From Parus major (lineage: Eukaryota; Chordata; Aves; Passeriformes; Paridae), in assembly GCF_001522545.3 (NCBI RefSeq), contig NC_031774.1, positions 52,649,300 to 52,713,299 on the forward strand: a DNA stretch of 64,000 nucleotides, given 5' to 3'. The notes under the pieces were generated by a model. The model saw nothing but the letters and a program-made list of their open reading frames with translations, had not been told where the DNA came from and searched no databases. Position numbers and translations under genes: made by a program. This document shows positions 1 to 13,529 of the stretch, one piece after another (the first letter of the stretch is position 1; the number at the start of each line of letters is the position of its first letter).

Positions 1-41
1 CCCGGCTGGCTGCCGGCGGCTGCCCGCCCAACGCCCCGCCG
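1..41 (+). CDS. KIF26A: KIF26A, 3' end of an upstream coding exon (partial)
   Basis: This is the tail of a coding exon cut by the window's left edge. The exon/intron boundary is a consensus donor: the exon ends ...cgccccgccg and the intron begins gtaagt at 42. The next exon starts on a codon boundary, so the frame here runs from position 3 and reads RLAAGGCPPNAPP, which joins directly to DPRLSAL in the exon at 29563. From memory of the family, KIF26 proteins have a first CxxC-helix element (ending in a KRQA-type helix), then a short variable linker, then a D-P-x-x-S-A segment. This stretch sits exactly at that linker. The first CxxC pair and the start codon must lie further left. The sequence is GC- and CpG-rich, as expected near a 5' CpG island. 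With only 13 codons visible, the call rests on the donor site, the matching phase and the fit to the family, not on similarity of these residues alone. Confidence 0.7.
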
Positions 42-480
42 GTAAGTGCAGCGCCCGGCACCGCCGGGGGGTCGGGGACGGGGGGTTGCGGGCCCCGGCC
101 CGCTCGGGGTCACAAGTACATCCCCAAAGGATCTGGGAGGGGAGCGTGTTGGATATTTCCAGCCCGCGAAGATTCTTCAAAAGTTCAAGGATTTCCCGTC
201 CCGGACTTTAATCAAAAAGCGAAACTGTGCGGCTGGACGCTCACCCGCTGCTACAGCCACCGGCTGCCAGAAACAGTTAAAATTAAAACAGGGAGTTTGG
301 GAAGAGGAGCTGCCGTAGCGGTGCTGCCCGGGACGCGCCCTCAGGGCCGCCCCAGACGGGTGCCGGGGGAGCTCCCAGTGTCCCTCCTCAGGACCGGGGC
401 CGCCCAGACCTCCTGACACCGCCCCAGGGATGCCGGCTCGCTCTTGCGACTGGGATTTGCCTTCATCCTTCCTAAGAGAA
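42..480. promoter_or_regulatory. CpG-rich tail of a probable 5' CpG island
   Basis: The first few hundred bases of the intron are strongly G+C-rich with many CpG dinucleotides, for example ccgccggggggtcggggacg and gggccccggcccgctcgggg. By about position 550 the composition falls to the A+T-rich level of the rest of the window. This is the usual picture downstream of a CpG-island promoter with an early exon. It suggests that the promoter or first exon of the gene lies just to the left. No TATA box or transcription start can be assigned here. Confidence 0.5.
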
Positions 481-3400
481 GCTGCCGGTGGCGGGCTTTC
501 AGCTCTTCCTTCCGAGAAGCCCATAAAGTGCAGCTGAGAATGAAACACTTGTGTCTGTGGCGCTGGAGGAAACTTTGAGTGGGATGATTTTTGAGTGGGC
601 TGTGCTTTCGCCCTCTGGGTGCTTGAACGTGCCTGCCTGGCTGATGGGCTCACTCCTGTCTATAATATCCCTCGGGCATGCACTGGCCGTGTCATTTTCC
701 TCCAGTTTGTGCTGCACCGTGGCACTTAATACCTGTAGGGAATGGGGAAAGTGCATGAGGATGGCAGGAGGTTCCCTCTAACACAGGTGCAGCTTTATTA
801 GCATGTATTCTGATTGTCTGCACAGTTTTTCCTTTCCGTGTTTGTTTTCTGTTTATCAAAGGCCTTTATTATCCTTGTTCCTTTTCCTTTGTCAGAGCAG
901 GTAGAGCAAAGCTTTTGAAAGGTGAAAAAAGACAATCTTGATACAGTATTGCCTAGACATCTGAAGAGATCCTGAGAATTAGCTGATGGGGCAAAATACA
1001 ACAGAAGACCCTGAGATTTTGTTTCAGGACACACAAAACGTGTGTTGGGGTTTTGATAACATTTGGAAGTAACGTATTGTTTTCTAAACAATGCTTATCT
1101 GGATGTTTGCAAGAATGGGGGGGAGGGTCTGAAGAGGAAGCCAAACCCTACTGACCTTCGTTTTCATTCAAAGAGTTCCTGTATGATCTACAGAATTCCC
1201 ATTGAATCTAAATATAGTTTTGTTTGGAAATGCATTGTGCAGCAGTGTCCAAATGCACAGTGAGGTTTGCATTTTCAGGCCAGATCCAAAGCCTTTTGAA
1301 ATCGACAAGAGTCTCTCTTTTGATTTGTTGGGTTTGGAGTACACTCTTACTTCTGTGGTGTAAAAGGTCACGTATCTTATCTCATTAGATTCAGGACTGC
1401 TGGACCTTTTGTTTTCTGGATTGCTGCAAATGGTGGAAAGAAGTTTAATTTCCCTTGTGAAGTGCCTGAGATAGGCTGCTTCAATGAGGAGCACAGAAAC
1501 CCCTGTTCCTGTTGTTGGGGTGGGCCTCTGCCATAAAGAATCTGGTCCTATCTGTGAGAGGATCTCTGCCATGGGAAAAAAAAATTCCCAGTGTAGGAGA
1601 GTCAGGGGCCTCAGCCAGGTGTTCAGGTGAGGAGACCTGTGAGCAAAGGCCTGTTTGTGTGGTCTCCTTCCTGCAAGTCTCAGGGGACTTCCTTGATAAG
1701 CACTCGATGATGGGTAAAATAATCCCCCTTTTCTGCAGGGTTTCAAAGCATGCCTTGGAACGTAATAAAATAGGAGTCATCACAGAGTCAGAACCTCAGC
1801 AGACCTGAGCACGGAGTAACAGATACCTGGAGTTTACTCACTGTGCAGCATGCAGTAAGGCTTGATGGCTGAAATTTCTTGAAAACTGCATTCTCTGACA
1901 CTTGAGACCTGTAGCCTAATTGCAAGCTCAGATTCCCTCTAATCCTGGTGTGGTGAGCAGCTCCTCAGGAAGGAAGATGCAATAAACAGTTGTACTTACT
2001 GCCTTGTGAGCGTGAAGTAGGTTAGCGGGAGATAACAGTCAGGGGTTTGGCTACTCAGCTGCTGAGAATTGGCCTTGCAGAGGGAATCTGATGCAATATG
2101 CTGGCAGGGTGAGCACTGTGTAATGCTTGTGCCAAAAAGGCAGCTTGCTCGATTTCTCCCCCTCCCTTTCTTGTTTAATTATATAACAAGACATCTGAAA
2201 AAGCAGCTCCTCTCTATAAGAGTTTCATGCCCATGCAGTGCAAGTCCAAAGTTCCCTACAAGCTCTTCTAATGCACTGTCAAACTAAGCAGCTACTGGAT
2301 GAGTAAACACCAGAAGGCTACTGCTTGGAGCATGCTGCTCTCAAAGGATTTACCTCCTTTGCCATAATAATTAAGAGATCTTTCAGCACAGATTCAGAAA
2401 GGTTTCCACACCTGGTTGAAAACCCTTTGGAAAGGTGGGTGGGTGCCTCAGAGATGAAAGAAGGGCTAGTTTCCTGCTGTTGATATCTTTCCTGATGAAA
2501 GAGTGGAGGTGTATTCTCATGCGTGGGGCAGCTGACAAGGGATTGAATTCACATTAGAATAGAAAACCAACACACTGTTTGCAGTCTGCAGGGATAACAA
2601 ATCTAATTACTTGAGAGGGCTATGATTCATACAGTTTGTGTTTCTATCCTTTTCAATTAGATGTATTTAAAATATATAAATAATTTAAACTTTCAGTGCT
2701 CAGATGATGTGCATTGATTGTAGAATACTGGTAGTTGTTTGTGTCTCTTCAAAGTCCTCCAAACCTCTCTGGACAGCTGATAAAAAGATACACCTCTTTG
2801 CTTATGTTGAAACTCTTCAAACAGTCTCCCAAGCACAAGATTTATTGCATCCTACACTCTCAATTCCCTTCATTTTACTGCTGCTGCCTTTACAGTTTTC
2901 CACCACAGTGAGGCCTGTGTGTGAATCAAAATGCGATTTTCACTAAATGTGGATGGAACCAAGCAAAGTTTAATCTGAAATTATCCCAGATTAACATTTT
3001 GGTATCACAGTGTTGGCATCAGTTACTGGGTCATGTCCTGAACTAATGCAGGAGGGAAAAACAAGGTGTCTTGGTTTATCCCTAATTGAAAGTTTTGCAG
3101 GCTGTGTCCCTGGAGAGTCGGTAATGGGATACAGGATCTCCTAATGCCAGAGTTTTGGCTGGAGTGCAGAGCAGGTTGCTGTGCCTGGAAGTTGTTGCTG
3201 TTGGCAGCTGTGGGACAATCCATGGGAAATGAGTTGGTGGTCTGTGTTTCACTCCCAGTTGGCAAATAGCCTTGTCACAAACCACAATTACCACTAATTG
3301 GCATCATTGTTGGCAGTTTCAGGAAGACACTGAGGACTGAATGGGATGTAGATTAAATTAGTAATAATATTACTTAGCACCTAAATTCTTCATTGTGCTT

Positions 3401-3782
3401 CACAAATGCTAATTAATTTGTGTGATTGCCCCTTGTTAGGTAAAACCCAAACATGCTGTCATTTCTGAGGAGGTGTATGTCAGAGTGAGGTGTGTGTCTC
3501 CACAAGTGGAGAGGCAGGGACTGTTCAATATGAGAGATGTGCTCCTGGAGCTGCATTTCTGGAAGTAAACTCTGCTGCCTCTGGCACAGGAAATAGCCTT
3601 AAGGATATACAGCTACTGTAAAATGGTTTTAGCTAATCCCTTATGAGCAGAGGAGAAAAGCTCTCCTGGTGTGAGGAATGCATACATGGATGCAACTATA
3701 TCCACAGAAGGGATTTATACTAGTGTAAATATTTTGGTTGTAGAAAAGTAATGCTTGTTCCTAGGTATACTGTATTAGAAGA

Positions 3783-3797
3783 TTTTTTTTTTTTTTT
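3783..3797. repeat. Poly-T tract (15 T)
   Basis: An uninterrupted run of 15 T lies inside the intron. No target-site duplication or recognisable retroposed body was seen next to it, so it is recorded only as a homopolymer. Confidence 0.9.
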
Positions 3798-4212
3798 ATC
3801 AGAACTGAAAGGAGGCAAAGACCAGCAGAAGTTCACTTTGAAAGTGGTTAGTATTGATGATCATGTTTCTCCCAGCCCAGGGATTCAGACACTGCATTTC
3901 ACTTGTCTCCATCCACCCTCATGCCCAGACACCCCCTGTCTGAGCAGTGTATACTGTACTGCCAGTGCAGGCAGGTGCCAGAGGCAACATTAAACAGGGC
4001 AGAAACATTAATTTTGTGTTATAGCTTGAGTTCAAGAAATTCTTCCTGTCTTAAAGAGCTTATTTTCTTCCCTGTTCTGTTGTTTTGCTTTAAATTTTTA
4101 TCCCCATGAGGCACACCACTGAACGGCTTCCAAGGGCCTGAAGGACAGACAGGAGAGTGTGGCTGTATTTCCAGTGGTGGGCTTGGCAATCTTCTGTTCC
4201 CCAATACCTAAA

Positions 4213-4240
4213 AAGTCCTGTATTCCCAAGTCCTGTATTC
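4213..4240. repeat. Small tandem duplication, 15-bp period
   Basis: The 13-mer aagtcctgtattc occurs at 4213-4225 and again at 4228-4240, separated by two bases. This is a short slippage-type duplication with no evident function. Confidence 0.85.
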
Positions 4241-7200
4241 AGCCCAGGTAAGCTGAGCTGGGTACAGAGGATCACACTGCCAGCCCTGGTCTGCAGGGAG
4301 CCTCAGTGAGCAGAACAGGTAATACCTTTGTTGCTGATGAACCATGAATCATTTGAGGTAGCTAAGCAAGTCCTAGCCTGCTGTATCCTTGTCAGGGCTC
4401 AGTGTTACACCAGTCAGAGTTGGAGGAATCACTGGTACTCTGGGAAAAAAGGGAAGATGGAGCTGGCTTTAGATGTGCTGTTTGTGTGGATATCTTACCT
4501 GTGCAAATGCCAGGCAGTGCTGTGGGACTGAGCTCCCATCACTCCTCCTTCTGGTCAAAGTGATGGTCTCTTGGTGGGAGCACACCTGTGTGTGCTGCTG
4601 ATTGCATCACCTGAAGGGGAGATGAAGAACAGAGTTTTGGGCTAGGCAGGCTCTTTCCTGTGGCTTTCTCCTGTATGCTAAATAACTCCCCCATGTTTCC
4701 ACCAGCAGCAGAACTAGGAAGGAGGGTTTGGTAGGATGGATGCATTTGTTCTCCCTATCCTTCTGCATTAATCCCAGCTGTTCCCTCCTTGGAGATGACT
4801 CCATAAGAGGCAGCATCTTCTCTGCAGCTGCACACACTGTTTGGTTGACAGTAAGCTAGAACTTGGACATCTGGCTTCTGCCAAACAACTAATAACACGT
4901 GGGTACTGCCCAATTTCTCTCATAGTTTGTGGAAGTTGTAGGACTTGTTCTGTGCCTTCTACCTCAATTTCAAATAATTTGACAGGTTCAAAAGCAGTTT
5001 AGGTGGGGTGTCAGTAAGAAGGATGCAAAGAAGGACCATGCAGTAGTTGTTATTGCTTTGGAAAACCAGGCTGAGAGGACAGGTATGGGATTGAGAGCTG
5101 TAGTCTTGATGTGTGAGAGTCAGGAATGCTTTGTAATTCCCATCTTGGCCACTCTGATGGCCTGCTATGAGCAGGAGCAGAGGCAAGGAGAGCTCATGTG
5201 ATCCCTTGCCAATACCTGTCTCCTCACTGTGCACTGCTGGCTGCTCCAGGAGCCTGTGCTGCTTGTGGAGAACCCTAGGAGAGGGCTTTGTGTCCTCAGT
5301 GTTTGCCTGCAGGGTCATGCTTCCCTGAGAGAACAAGGATTCAGAGCATATGGAGACATCTTGCAACACTTGAGGTACATGTGGAGTCGGTCTAAGCTTT
5401 TAGGAGCAGTCCCTGGCTTCACTGAGTTTTCCTGCCTGTGCCCATTGTTTTCTGTTAGTGTGTCAGCACTTACTGCTGGGGTAGCCCCTTACTGCCTGGA
5501 ATTTGGGAATCACAGTGGTGACACAGCTGAATCTTGGCTAAGTTTGGGGTCCTCTGTTACTTAGGGGCTCTTATTTTCATGGGAGGTCTTTCTGCAACTG
5601 GGTTGATATGGATAACGGGAATTGAGTGGAAGAGCTGTCTTTTACAGATTGCTCTCTAGAGGAATCCAATTTTCACAGCTCTTTACAAGCACTAAATGCG
5701 CCTTAAAATGTTCTATATTTAACATTTCAAAAATGCGTAAGTGGAAAAGTAAGGTCTTAGTTAATAAATATGAAACTACGGGGCATTTTTTTAAGATGCA
5801 CATTTAATATTTAATTTTGTGAGAGAGACTCTTGCAGAGACTTGGCTGTGGAGTGCTCCAGGCAGTGTGCTCAGATGTGGATTGCAGGTACGTGTGCAGT
5901 CTAATAACAGGGTTAGTGACAGGACTGTGTCAGATGTGTTGACACGAGCAGTTCCCGTCCTTGACTCGGCGCAGTCGTTCCCCGTGTGACGGGACAGGCT
6001 GTGGAAACTAATTGTAATGAGTTTGCTTTAGATGCTTAGGATTTTCAAGCATGCCCTTTTAAAATACAGGTAAGAGGGATTATCTTGCAGTTTGGATGCT
6101 GGAAGCAAGAGACCTCACTGGGGGATCTGAAGAGGGGATTGCACAATTAGCTGAAGGTACTGTGGTCTCCTGGGTAGCTGAGGGTAATTAGTGTTTCTCT
6201 GGCTCTTTCTCTGGCTAATTCCTTCAGCACCCTGCCCTATTAGGGGAAAGGGAGGAAACACATAAACCATTTCAAAATCCCAGGGGGTGGAAAAGAGCAT
6301 CTGCTCCTAACATCTGAGGTTACTTTGAACCTGTTGAAATATGTAGTAGCTGCTTTATTGTTTTTGCCAAGAGTTTCCACCTACAGTGATCCCAACCTCT
6401 GACTTGTTAACAATGAGGTTGTTGGAGGCAGTAGTCATCCTCCTCCTCTTCCCCAGCTCACAGCAGCTGACAGTGGCTGCTGCTGTGGCCCTGGCACTGC
6501 AGGGTACAGGAGTGGGGATGACTGAAACCATCAAGATTTTCATTCTTTTTTTTTTTCCTCCCACCAAGACCAGGATTACCCACCATGTTCACAGTTGCTG
6601 CATGTGTCTCCTGCTGCTTGGGTACCCCAAAATAGCTGCACTCTGTGGGCCTGAGTTGTCCTTGCCACAGTGAAGATGCTGATGTGGGGAAGAGTCAGCT
6701 CATCCCTGGGTTTTCAGCTGGCAGATAAATGTTTTGTCACAAAAAGTGAGCAGAGATTTTTGCTGGTTAGATGAGGAGAATCTCTCTGAAAGCGTCTGCC
6801 TGTCTTATGGAATATTTTTCCATATGCCAGTGCTGTTGCCTTTCTCAAAATTGAATTACCTTCAGGAACTAGATCTGTTTGGATTTTGGTCATACTGAGT
6901 ATGGCAGGCAGCTGTCCAGTTGGACATACTGTATCTGCTCTTTATTATTTACTGGAAATCAGTGGAATTTAACTTGTCTGGATTTGTCTCCTTGTCCTCT
7001 GACTGCAGACCTGCAGCACTGAAATAACTATTTTATATTTACATGTCCAGTGTATCTCCAAGTGGAAGGGATCTTTAGGAAGGTGGGAATCTTGTGTATT
7101 CTTGGCTATGCTTGTGATCAGGACCTGCATGACTTCTTGAACAAGTGTCTGCTAATTTTGTATAATGATTTATGGGAGAAAACTTGGGCCTTACTTCAAG

Positions 7201-8296
7201 GAGAATCATACCCCCTGCTGCCTCTGTTAACAGGAGTTGTCCCACCTCAGGGATGCAAAATCTGAATTAATCCCTGCATCTGTCACTGAGTTTGTGAATT
7301 TGGGCAAGCAGCTTAATATCCATGGGCTTAATTTCTCCTTTGCTCAGCAGAGAAAAAATGCTTCTATCTTTTGTACATTTCCAGTAAGAACTTTTTTTTT
7401 GTGGTGGGGTCTCTCTCTTGCTTGTATGGCATGAAGCATCAACTGCTGTTAGTAGATCTGACTGCTCCTGTAATGTGCACAATAGGAATGTATAACACAG
7501 GGACACAGAAAATAGGGGTCTCTGTGATTTGCTACTGAACTTTCAGGTCAGGTATTGGGGAGGAGTTTCTGGAGCTGGGGTCACTGCAACAGCAGAAAGA
7601 GCTGAAAAAGCTGGGAACTTCAAGTAAACTGTAAAGGCAGTAACAGGTAGTCCTGAAAATCTGCTAGTTCACCAGGAGAGGAGTGATGAGGCTGTGGAAG
7701 GAGACTGAAGGTCTGTGGTGTGTGTCCAGTTGAAGTGGAGCTTCAGTAAGCAGCAGGTATGAGATCAGCTCAGGGAGCAGGGGTTAGAGCTGTGCTGATG
7801 GTACCTAAAAAAAGTTTTATCTGTGTACTGCATGATACAAGCTGCCTTGTGGAAATGTGATGTAGTCTTGTAAACTGGGGGCTCTTAGTGGCTTCAGTCT
7901 CTCCTACCGCTGTTGAAGTTTATGCCAAGGTGTATTAATTACTAGTTTTTCATTAAAAATATTTTACTTTTAAATGAAAAGAAAGCTAAATTTTATGGAG
8001 GAACTTAAGAACAAAGCTTCAAATTATTATTGCTATCATTTGGAATATGGTGAGAATATGTCACTTAGCAGGAGTAGTATATTCTTCTTTAGGATAAGCT
8101 AAAGGAAGTGCAAGTCTTTGCCATATAGTTCTCTGGACTGACTTTACTTTGAAGCTGCTTGACCCTTTAAGGTGTAGCTGGAAGATGTTCATTCTCATGT
8201 TTGAGAAAAAATGTTTAGTATAAATATATCCACCTATTTTAGACAGCACAATGCCATTGTTGCCTGTTTGTTTTATCACCAAGAGTCTGACTGCTA

Positions 8297-8317
8297 TGTA
8301 CATTACCCTAATGTACA
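8297..8317. repeat. Short inverted repeat, 9-bp arms and 3-nt spacer
   Basis: The arms tgtacatta (8297-8305) and taatgtaca (8309-8317) are exact reverse complements around ccc. Repeats of this size are expected a few times by chance in 64 kb, so no function is proposed. Confidence 0.85.
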
Positions 8318-11300
8318 ATGAATCAGGGAAATCTCAGCTCTTGCTCACAAAAAGAGGCTTAGGTGAGTACAACCTTCCTTCTTTGAGTCAAGTCTTAAAA
8401 TTTGTCTTTGATCAGCATTCCTGGAGTTTGCAAGCTGCTCTGAGTTTCAGCTGGGGCTGGGCTGCTATTACCAAACATCAATACCTGTGCAGGATTGAGT
8501 GGAACACTGGACAGCTGTGGGAAGATGATCAATTTTCGTTTAGCTCTTAGCAAATCTTCCCCTGATGTTGCTGAGGGATTTTACACTGCTGGGTGAATGG
8601 GATGAGAGGGATGTACAAAACTGAAATATGATACTTCTGGCTAGGCTGGACATTGGCTTGGCTTTCAGCATGAACAGTGAAAAAGAAGCATTAGTCCTGG
8701 TTCTCACAGCATTCAGAAGGTTATGTTTAAATGTGTTTCCTGTTTTATTGCAACATACCATTTGTTACAGCATGGTCTGTGTTGCTGTCTGTGTGTATAA
8801 ATTGATCAGTGCTGATTATACTGTAAATGGGCAGCATTTGGCTTTGTGTTTGAACTCATTTGGGATGTTAAATGTACTCAGTTTGTATTGTATTCTGTTT
8901 TTATTACCTTATGTTGTTCTTACTGTATTGTATGTTGTAACATGTATTTATTCCTTTTGGCATTGCTGCTTTTCTTCTAGATGTCAGACTACAGCAGTTT
9001 CCTACACCTTGCATATGGCTTTATCAAGCAAAAATTTCTTCTCAGGGGTTGCCTGGTGCTTTTGCATCTTATGTGGCTCCTGAGAAGTTCAGGGATGGTG
9101 TCTATGCCCAGGGTACATCACATGGCCTTCAGCAGAGTGGTGCTGCTGAGTGTTTTGGAGGAGATGAGACTGCTGAAGTGGTTGAGATCAACGGCACTAT
9201 GCCAGACTGGTGGCACATGTCCAATTCCCACCCCAAAACAGGCCAGCAGGAGCTGTCTCCAGAGACTCTGTGGAATGTGACAGTCAGAAACTTGAGGACT
9301 AACAAGTGGCTTGTATGATCAGGAAATCTGGCCATGCTTGTTTCAATCGCTCTGCTCCTTGTGGGTCACCCGTGGTGTTCCCAAACTGCTGCATGGCCCT
9401 GGGAAACCTGGTTCCAAGGAAATTCATTAATGATGAGAAACAAATTTGTTCTGTAAAATTTGGCCTTTGAAGGGTGGAGGTGAGGGACAAATGTCTTTGC
9501 CACTGTCATTTCCGGGCAGTGCTTGGTGCTACTTCTCTGGTCAGTGAGCAGAAGATGGAAGGGCTAGTTTGTCCAAAATACCCTTTTTAGAAGATGTGCC
9601 TTAGACTTAGTATGACCTACAGGTACTGCAGAGTTTTTGTAAGCTATCTTGGAAACCGTGCTGTGGGTGAAACATGGGACAGGATTTAGCCTAGAACTAT
9701 TTTGCCAGTAGCTTGAAATTCAAAGTTAAACCCTGAATCTGTTCTTAAAATGTTCAGGTGTTAGTGTAACTTGTGTAACTGTAAACTGAACTATTTGTTT
9801 GTCTTTTTCTGAAGATTTTGTTGCAAAGGCAGGCAGATACATTTGACATTCCTCCAACAAGCTCTCACAAGGGTAATTTTGTGTGGATGATTGAGTGGCA
9901 TGGAAACACTGTAAGATACTGTCCTTTTGTGGATTTTGTGAAGAGGAGATACAGTTGAAATAATTCATAAATTGCACAGAATCTCAGCAGACTGCTGAGA
10001 GAACTTCTTCCAGCAATTACCTGTAAGAATAAAGTAAAAAGCATTTATTATTGATATTCACTTTTTACATATTAAGAAATATTTCTTCTCATACTTTCAA
10101 TTTTTTATTTGTAGGCTCCAAAGGAGTGTAGAATAAGACAAATGTGTTCAAGGAAGAAAAATATATGAGTTAATACATTAAGTTTACATATTTCTAGTTT
10201 GATGGATTTATGGTTTTTAATTACATCTTCATGTCTTGCATTGGGATCCCTGGGGGCCCTTTCTGAATTTCATACTTGTACTCTTGTACACATGAGATGC
10301 TTTAACCTGCCAACTTGTGCAGTCTTACTGCTGCTTGACTGACCTCTGGTGAAGTTACTTGTTATTCAAGTTTAAAATCTGAGACTTCTGTAAAGAGCTA
10401 AATGATTAGAAGAATATTTGTGTGATTGAGAGAGTTTCTCATGCTGACATGTTGTGAAACACACAGGCTGTGAATGGGTTTCTCTGATTTTTGTGTGGAA
10501 ATTTGCGCTCAGCATTTGCTCAGTTGATCACAAGGAGCAGCACCCTGGCTCAGTCTTAGTGGCTCCCCGAGGGCAGTTTGGCAGTGGGAGGTAGTCATGT
10601 CTTTGGTAACAACCCTTTGGGGAGCCATGGCTGGGTTCAGGGAAGAGTATTTTCGGCAATACATCATCCTGAACATACAACTCCCTCCTTCTGTCTCTGG
10701 TTACATGCGACGCTGGATTTTCGTTTCATAGCAGTTTGCATTGTGGTTCTTTTGTTGACAGTGGAATCAATAACCTGTGTTAACAGGTGGGAAATGAAGT
10801 TTGCTCTGTGCAGTTTTGGTTGGTTTACATGGGTGAGCTGCAGTGGAAACCAGACTGAAGAGCTGGTCAGTGTCAGTATTCCAAATCCATCTCTCTGTGT
10901 TGGTATCATTACCTCTGTCTGCTTTTCTCCAACACATCCTCTTCATTTTTCTGCTCAGGGGGAACATGATTACCTGTTTATGTGTATGTGTGTAGAAGTA
11001 GTGCCAGGATCTATTTGTTATAACTAGAGGCAAAAAACCCTGGCTGACAATATTCAGGCTTTCCAAAAGAAACTTGCTTTTGGGACTGACAGTGTGAATA
11101 TTCAGGCACAACTTAAGCTCCTATTCTCAGATTTGTGCTCTGTGTTCTTTGATTATTCTGGTCATGTCTGCTCATAAGCACATGCAGCTCAAGAGCAAAA
11201 TAGCTCTGTTTGTGCTGTAAGAATTTAGTTGGGTTTCAGCATCATATTTCCAAGTCTTTTGATGACATGAAAGATGTGTTATATGCAGGGTTGGCTTTCC

Positions 11301-11535
11301 TGACTTACCCTGAGTTCTTCACTGAGTGTTTTATTCCTGTGGGAGGGTTTGGCTCTTGGAGGATTGGGTGCAGTGAGAAGTGTGGAGTAGAGAGTAAAGA
11401 ACTGAAATGCAGAACACTTCACCCTGGGGAGCGAACACAAGTGAAAACATGAAGTCATTGTCCTCTGAGGTGATTAACTGGAAGTCTCTACTTTTTTGTT
11501 TTCTTTTTACAGTTTTTATTTTAATTTCTCTTGCT

Positions 11536-11640
11536 AGAATCATAGAATATCCTGAGTTAGAAGGGACCCACAAGTCCAACTCCTGGCCCTGGACCACTCC
11601 AAGGATCTCACCCTATTGGTCCAGGCTCAATCTGATTTTT
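11536..11640 (-). mobile_element. CR1 retrotransposon fragment, 3' end (minus strand)
   Basis: Read on the plus strand, the segment starts agaatcatagaatatcctga and continues with agaagggacccacaag and tccaactcctggccctg. This is the reverse complement of the conserved 3' terminal region of avian CR1 elements, so the element lies on the minus strand with its 3' end at the left. CR1 is a non-LTR retrotransposon whose copies are mostly 5'-truncated, which fits this short piece. Similarity may continue weakly to about 11750, around gaaaattgtcca and ccaaggggctgtgc, but that part is too decayed to bound by eye. It lies deep in the intron and should be inert. Confidence 0.85.
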
Positions 11641-12287
11641 CCTTCTTGTCACTGGAGCAACAGTCCTGTTTACTAGTGTTAGAAAATTGTCCATGGCATT
11701 CTGGCCTTCCAAGGGGCTGTGCTTGTGCTTTCTTTGGGAAAGCTGTCTCACTAAGCATAATGGTAAGAAGTGGTCCACCTGGTGCTAAGGAATTGAGCTG
11801 AAAAATGTCTGGTTATTCAGTGAGAGAAAACGTAGATTCACTGAGTGAAAAACATCTTTCTGTACCTGAACAGGATTCCCAAAGTCTGTGCAACAACAGA
11901 GTTAAGGTAATCTTGATTTTACAGAGTGAGTTAACCCAGGAGTTCTGTAGCTCAGCTGAGTACAATACAGCAGTGACATCAGTGAGAGATTAGAAGAAGC
12001 TTTGTTATCTTCAAAGACTGTTTACTTAGTGGTTGGAGGATCGCTGTGTTTGTAGGCAGAGGTAGGAAATGTCCTGGGGCAGGTGGGAGCTGACAGCAGC
12101 ACACAGAGCCTGTAGTGCTTCTCCTCATGCATCCCTGTATTGCCTCCCAGCCTGCTGCCTGCCACTGCTTTTGTGTACACCACCCAGACAGAGGTCTTTG
12201 AGAGATTGCCAAGGTTATTTTCGGTGCTAAACACTGAACCCAAGCAATAGCCTTAATTTCTACGAATTGTGGAACAATATCACTTGC

Positions 12288-12311
12288 ATTTTTCTTACAG
12301 TTTTTCTTACA
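12288..12311. repeat. Short T-rich direct repeat
   Basis: The 11-mer tttttcttaca is present twice within about 24 bp, with one extra base between the copies. It looks like local replication slippage in a T-rich stretch. Confidence 0.7.
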
Positions 12312-13515
12312 AGTTTTCCTTAAAATATTGGTTAGAGGTATTTTAAAAATCTCAGAGCTGAGTTCTGAGGATAGTTACCTACCCTTCAGCTATTGCTTGT
12401 TTCACATGTAGGACAATGTGGTTTTTTTGAGGATTCTTGTGCAGCTTTTGGGTCCTTTCTGCAGAATTCCTTTTGACAGCAGTTAAGTCACATGTGATCT
12501 CCAGAAAGAGGACAACTCGATTTACAGATTTATGTATAAAAACTGCTATAAACTTAATTTGAAGCCCTCTGGGATATATGTCCCACATGCAAGGGTTTCA
12601 CAAGTCCTTTTTTTCTCATGAAAACATCCCTGTAAAAGTAGTCTTGAAACCCAATTTTTGCCTCATTGGCATTTTTCAAAAGACAAAACACAGACGCGGT
12701 GTTCCAGGCAGATGTATTTTTGTTCCCAGCTGTTTTGAATGCTCATTTGATGTTAAGTCTTTGTTTAATCCAATCCTATGTCATTAATGACTCTGGAGTA
12801 AGTAGGTATGCAGAGCTGGAGGAAATCCTGTTTTATGCACTCCTATTCTAGGACAGCTTCAGAAAGACTAACAATAATGCAGCTTGGTGAGGTAATGGGT
12901 AAACATAGTAAGAAATAAAATGTACTTGCTCCTTACTGAAGCAGAAAAATAGCTTATGAAGCATAATGTTGTCTTTGATAAGCGTAGATAATCTGACCTG
13001 CTTCAGTCTGTGGATTAAGACATTAACTGGGGAAGGTGAAATGGCTTCTCGTAAAGAACCTGTCCCTCTGGTTGTAAAGCAGGTGTCAGCAAATGTTAAT
13101 GAGAATTAAGGAGTAGGAGCCCAGTCATAACCCAGCAGGCACATGAAAGGCTTGCCCTGCCCTTGGTGGTCAGTGAATTCCCACCTGAGGCTGAGGGTTG
13201 TGTTCTGCAGTTCAGCCTTACCCTGGCTCCCAGGTGGGTGCTGCCAGGCCAAGGTCTGGTGGAGCCTTGGGTCTGTGGGTGTCCTCTTGGTGGTCCTCCC
13301 AAGGTGCTGTGGGAAGGAGAAAATGGGAGCATCCCCAGCTTTTCCTTCCCTCTGCTGTGTGAAGTTTAGGAGAAGTGTTTGTTTTCAAGAGGAACCAGAG
13401 TTCTTGTAGGAATTTCTTAATTGAGTTTTTGAGGAAGTTAAGGCTGGATTTAGAGCTTTTGATCCTGGTCAATGGATAGATAGCAGGTAAAAAAACATGA
13501 TGAAATTTTGTGGAC

Positions 13516-13529
13516 TTTTTTTTTTTTTT
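13516..13529. repeat. Poly-T tract (14 T)
   Basis: An uninterrupted T run lies within the intron, with no recognisable mobile-element body beside it. Confidence 0.85.

Noticed and set aside
177..653. 158-codon minus-strand open frame in the CpG-rich intron head
   Set aside because: Open frames are common by chance in C+G-rich DNA that is poor in stop codons; no splice signals or recognisable domain.
10578..11027. 149-codon plus-strand open frame
   Set aside because: No family resemblance, ordinary intronic composition, and no acceptor/donor pair that would fit the KIF26A reading phase.
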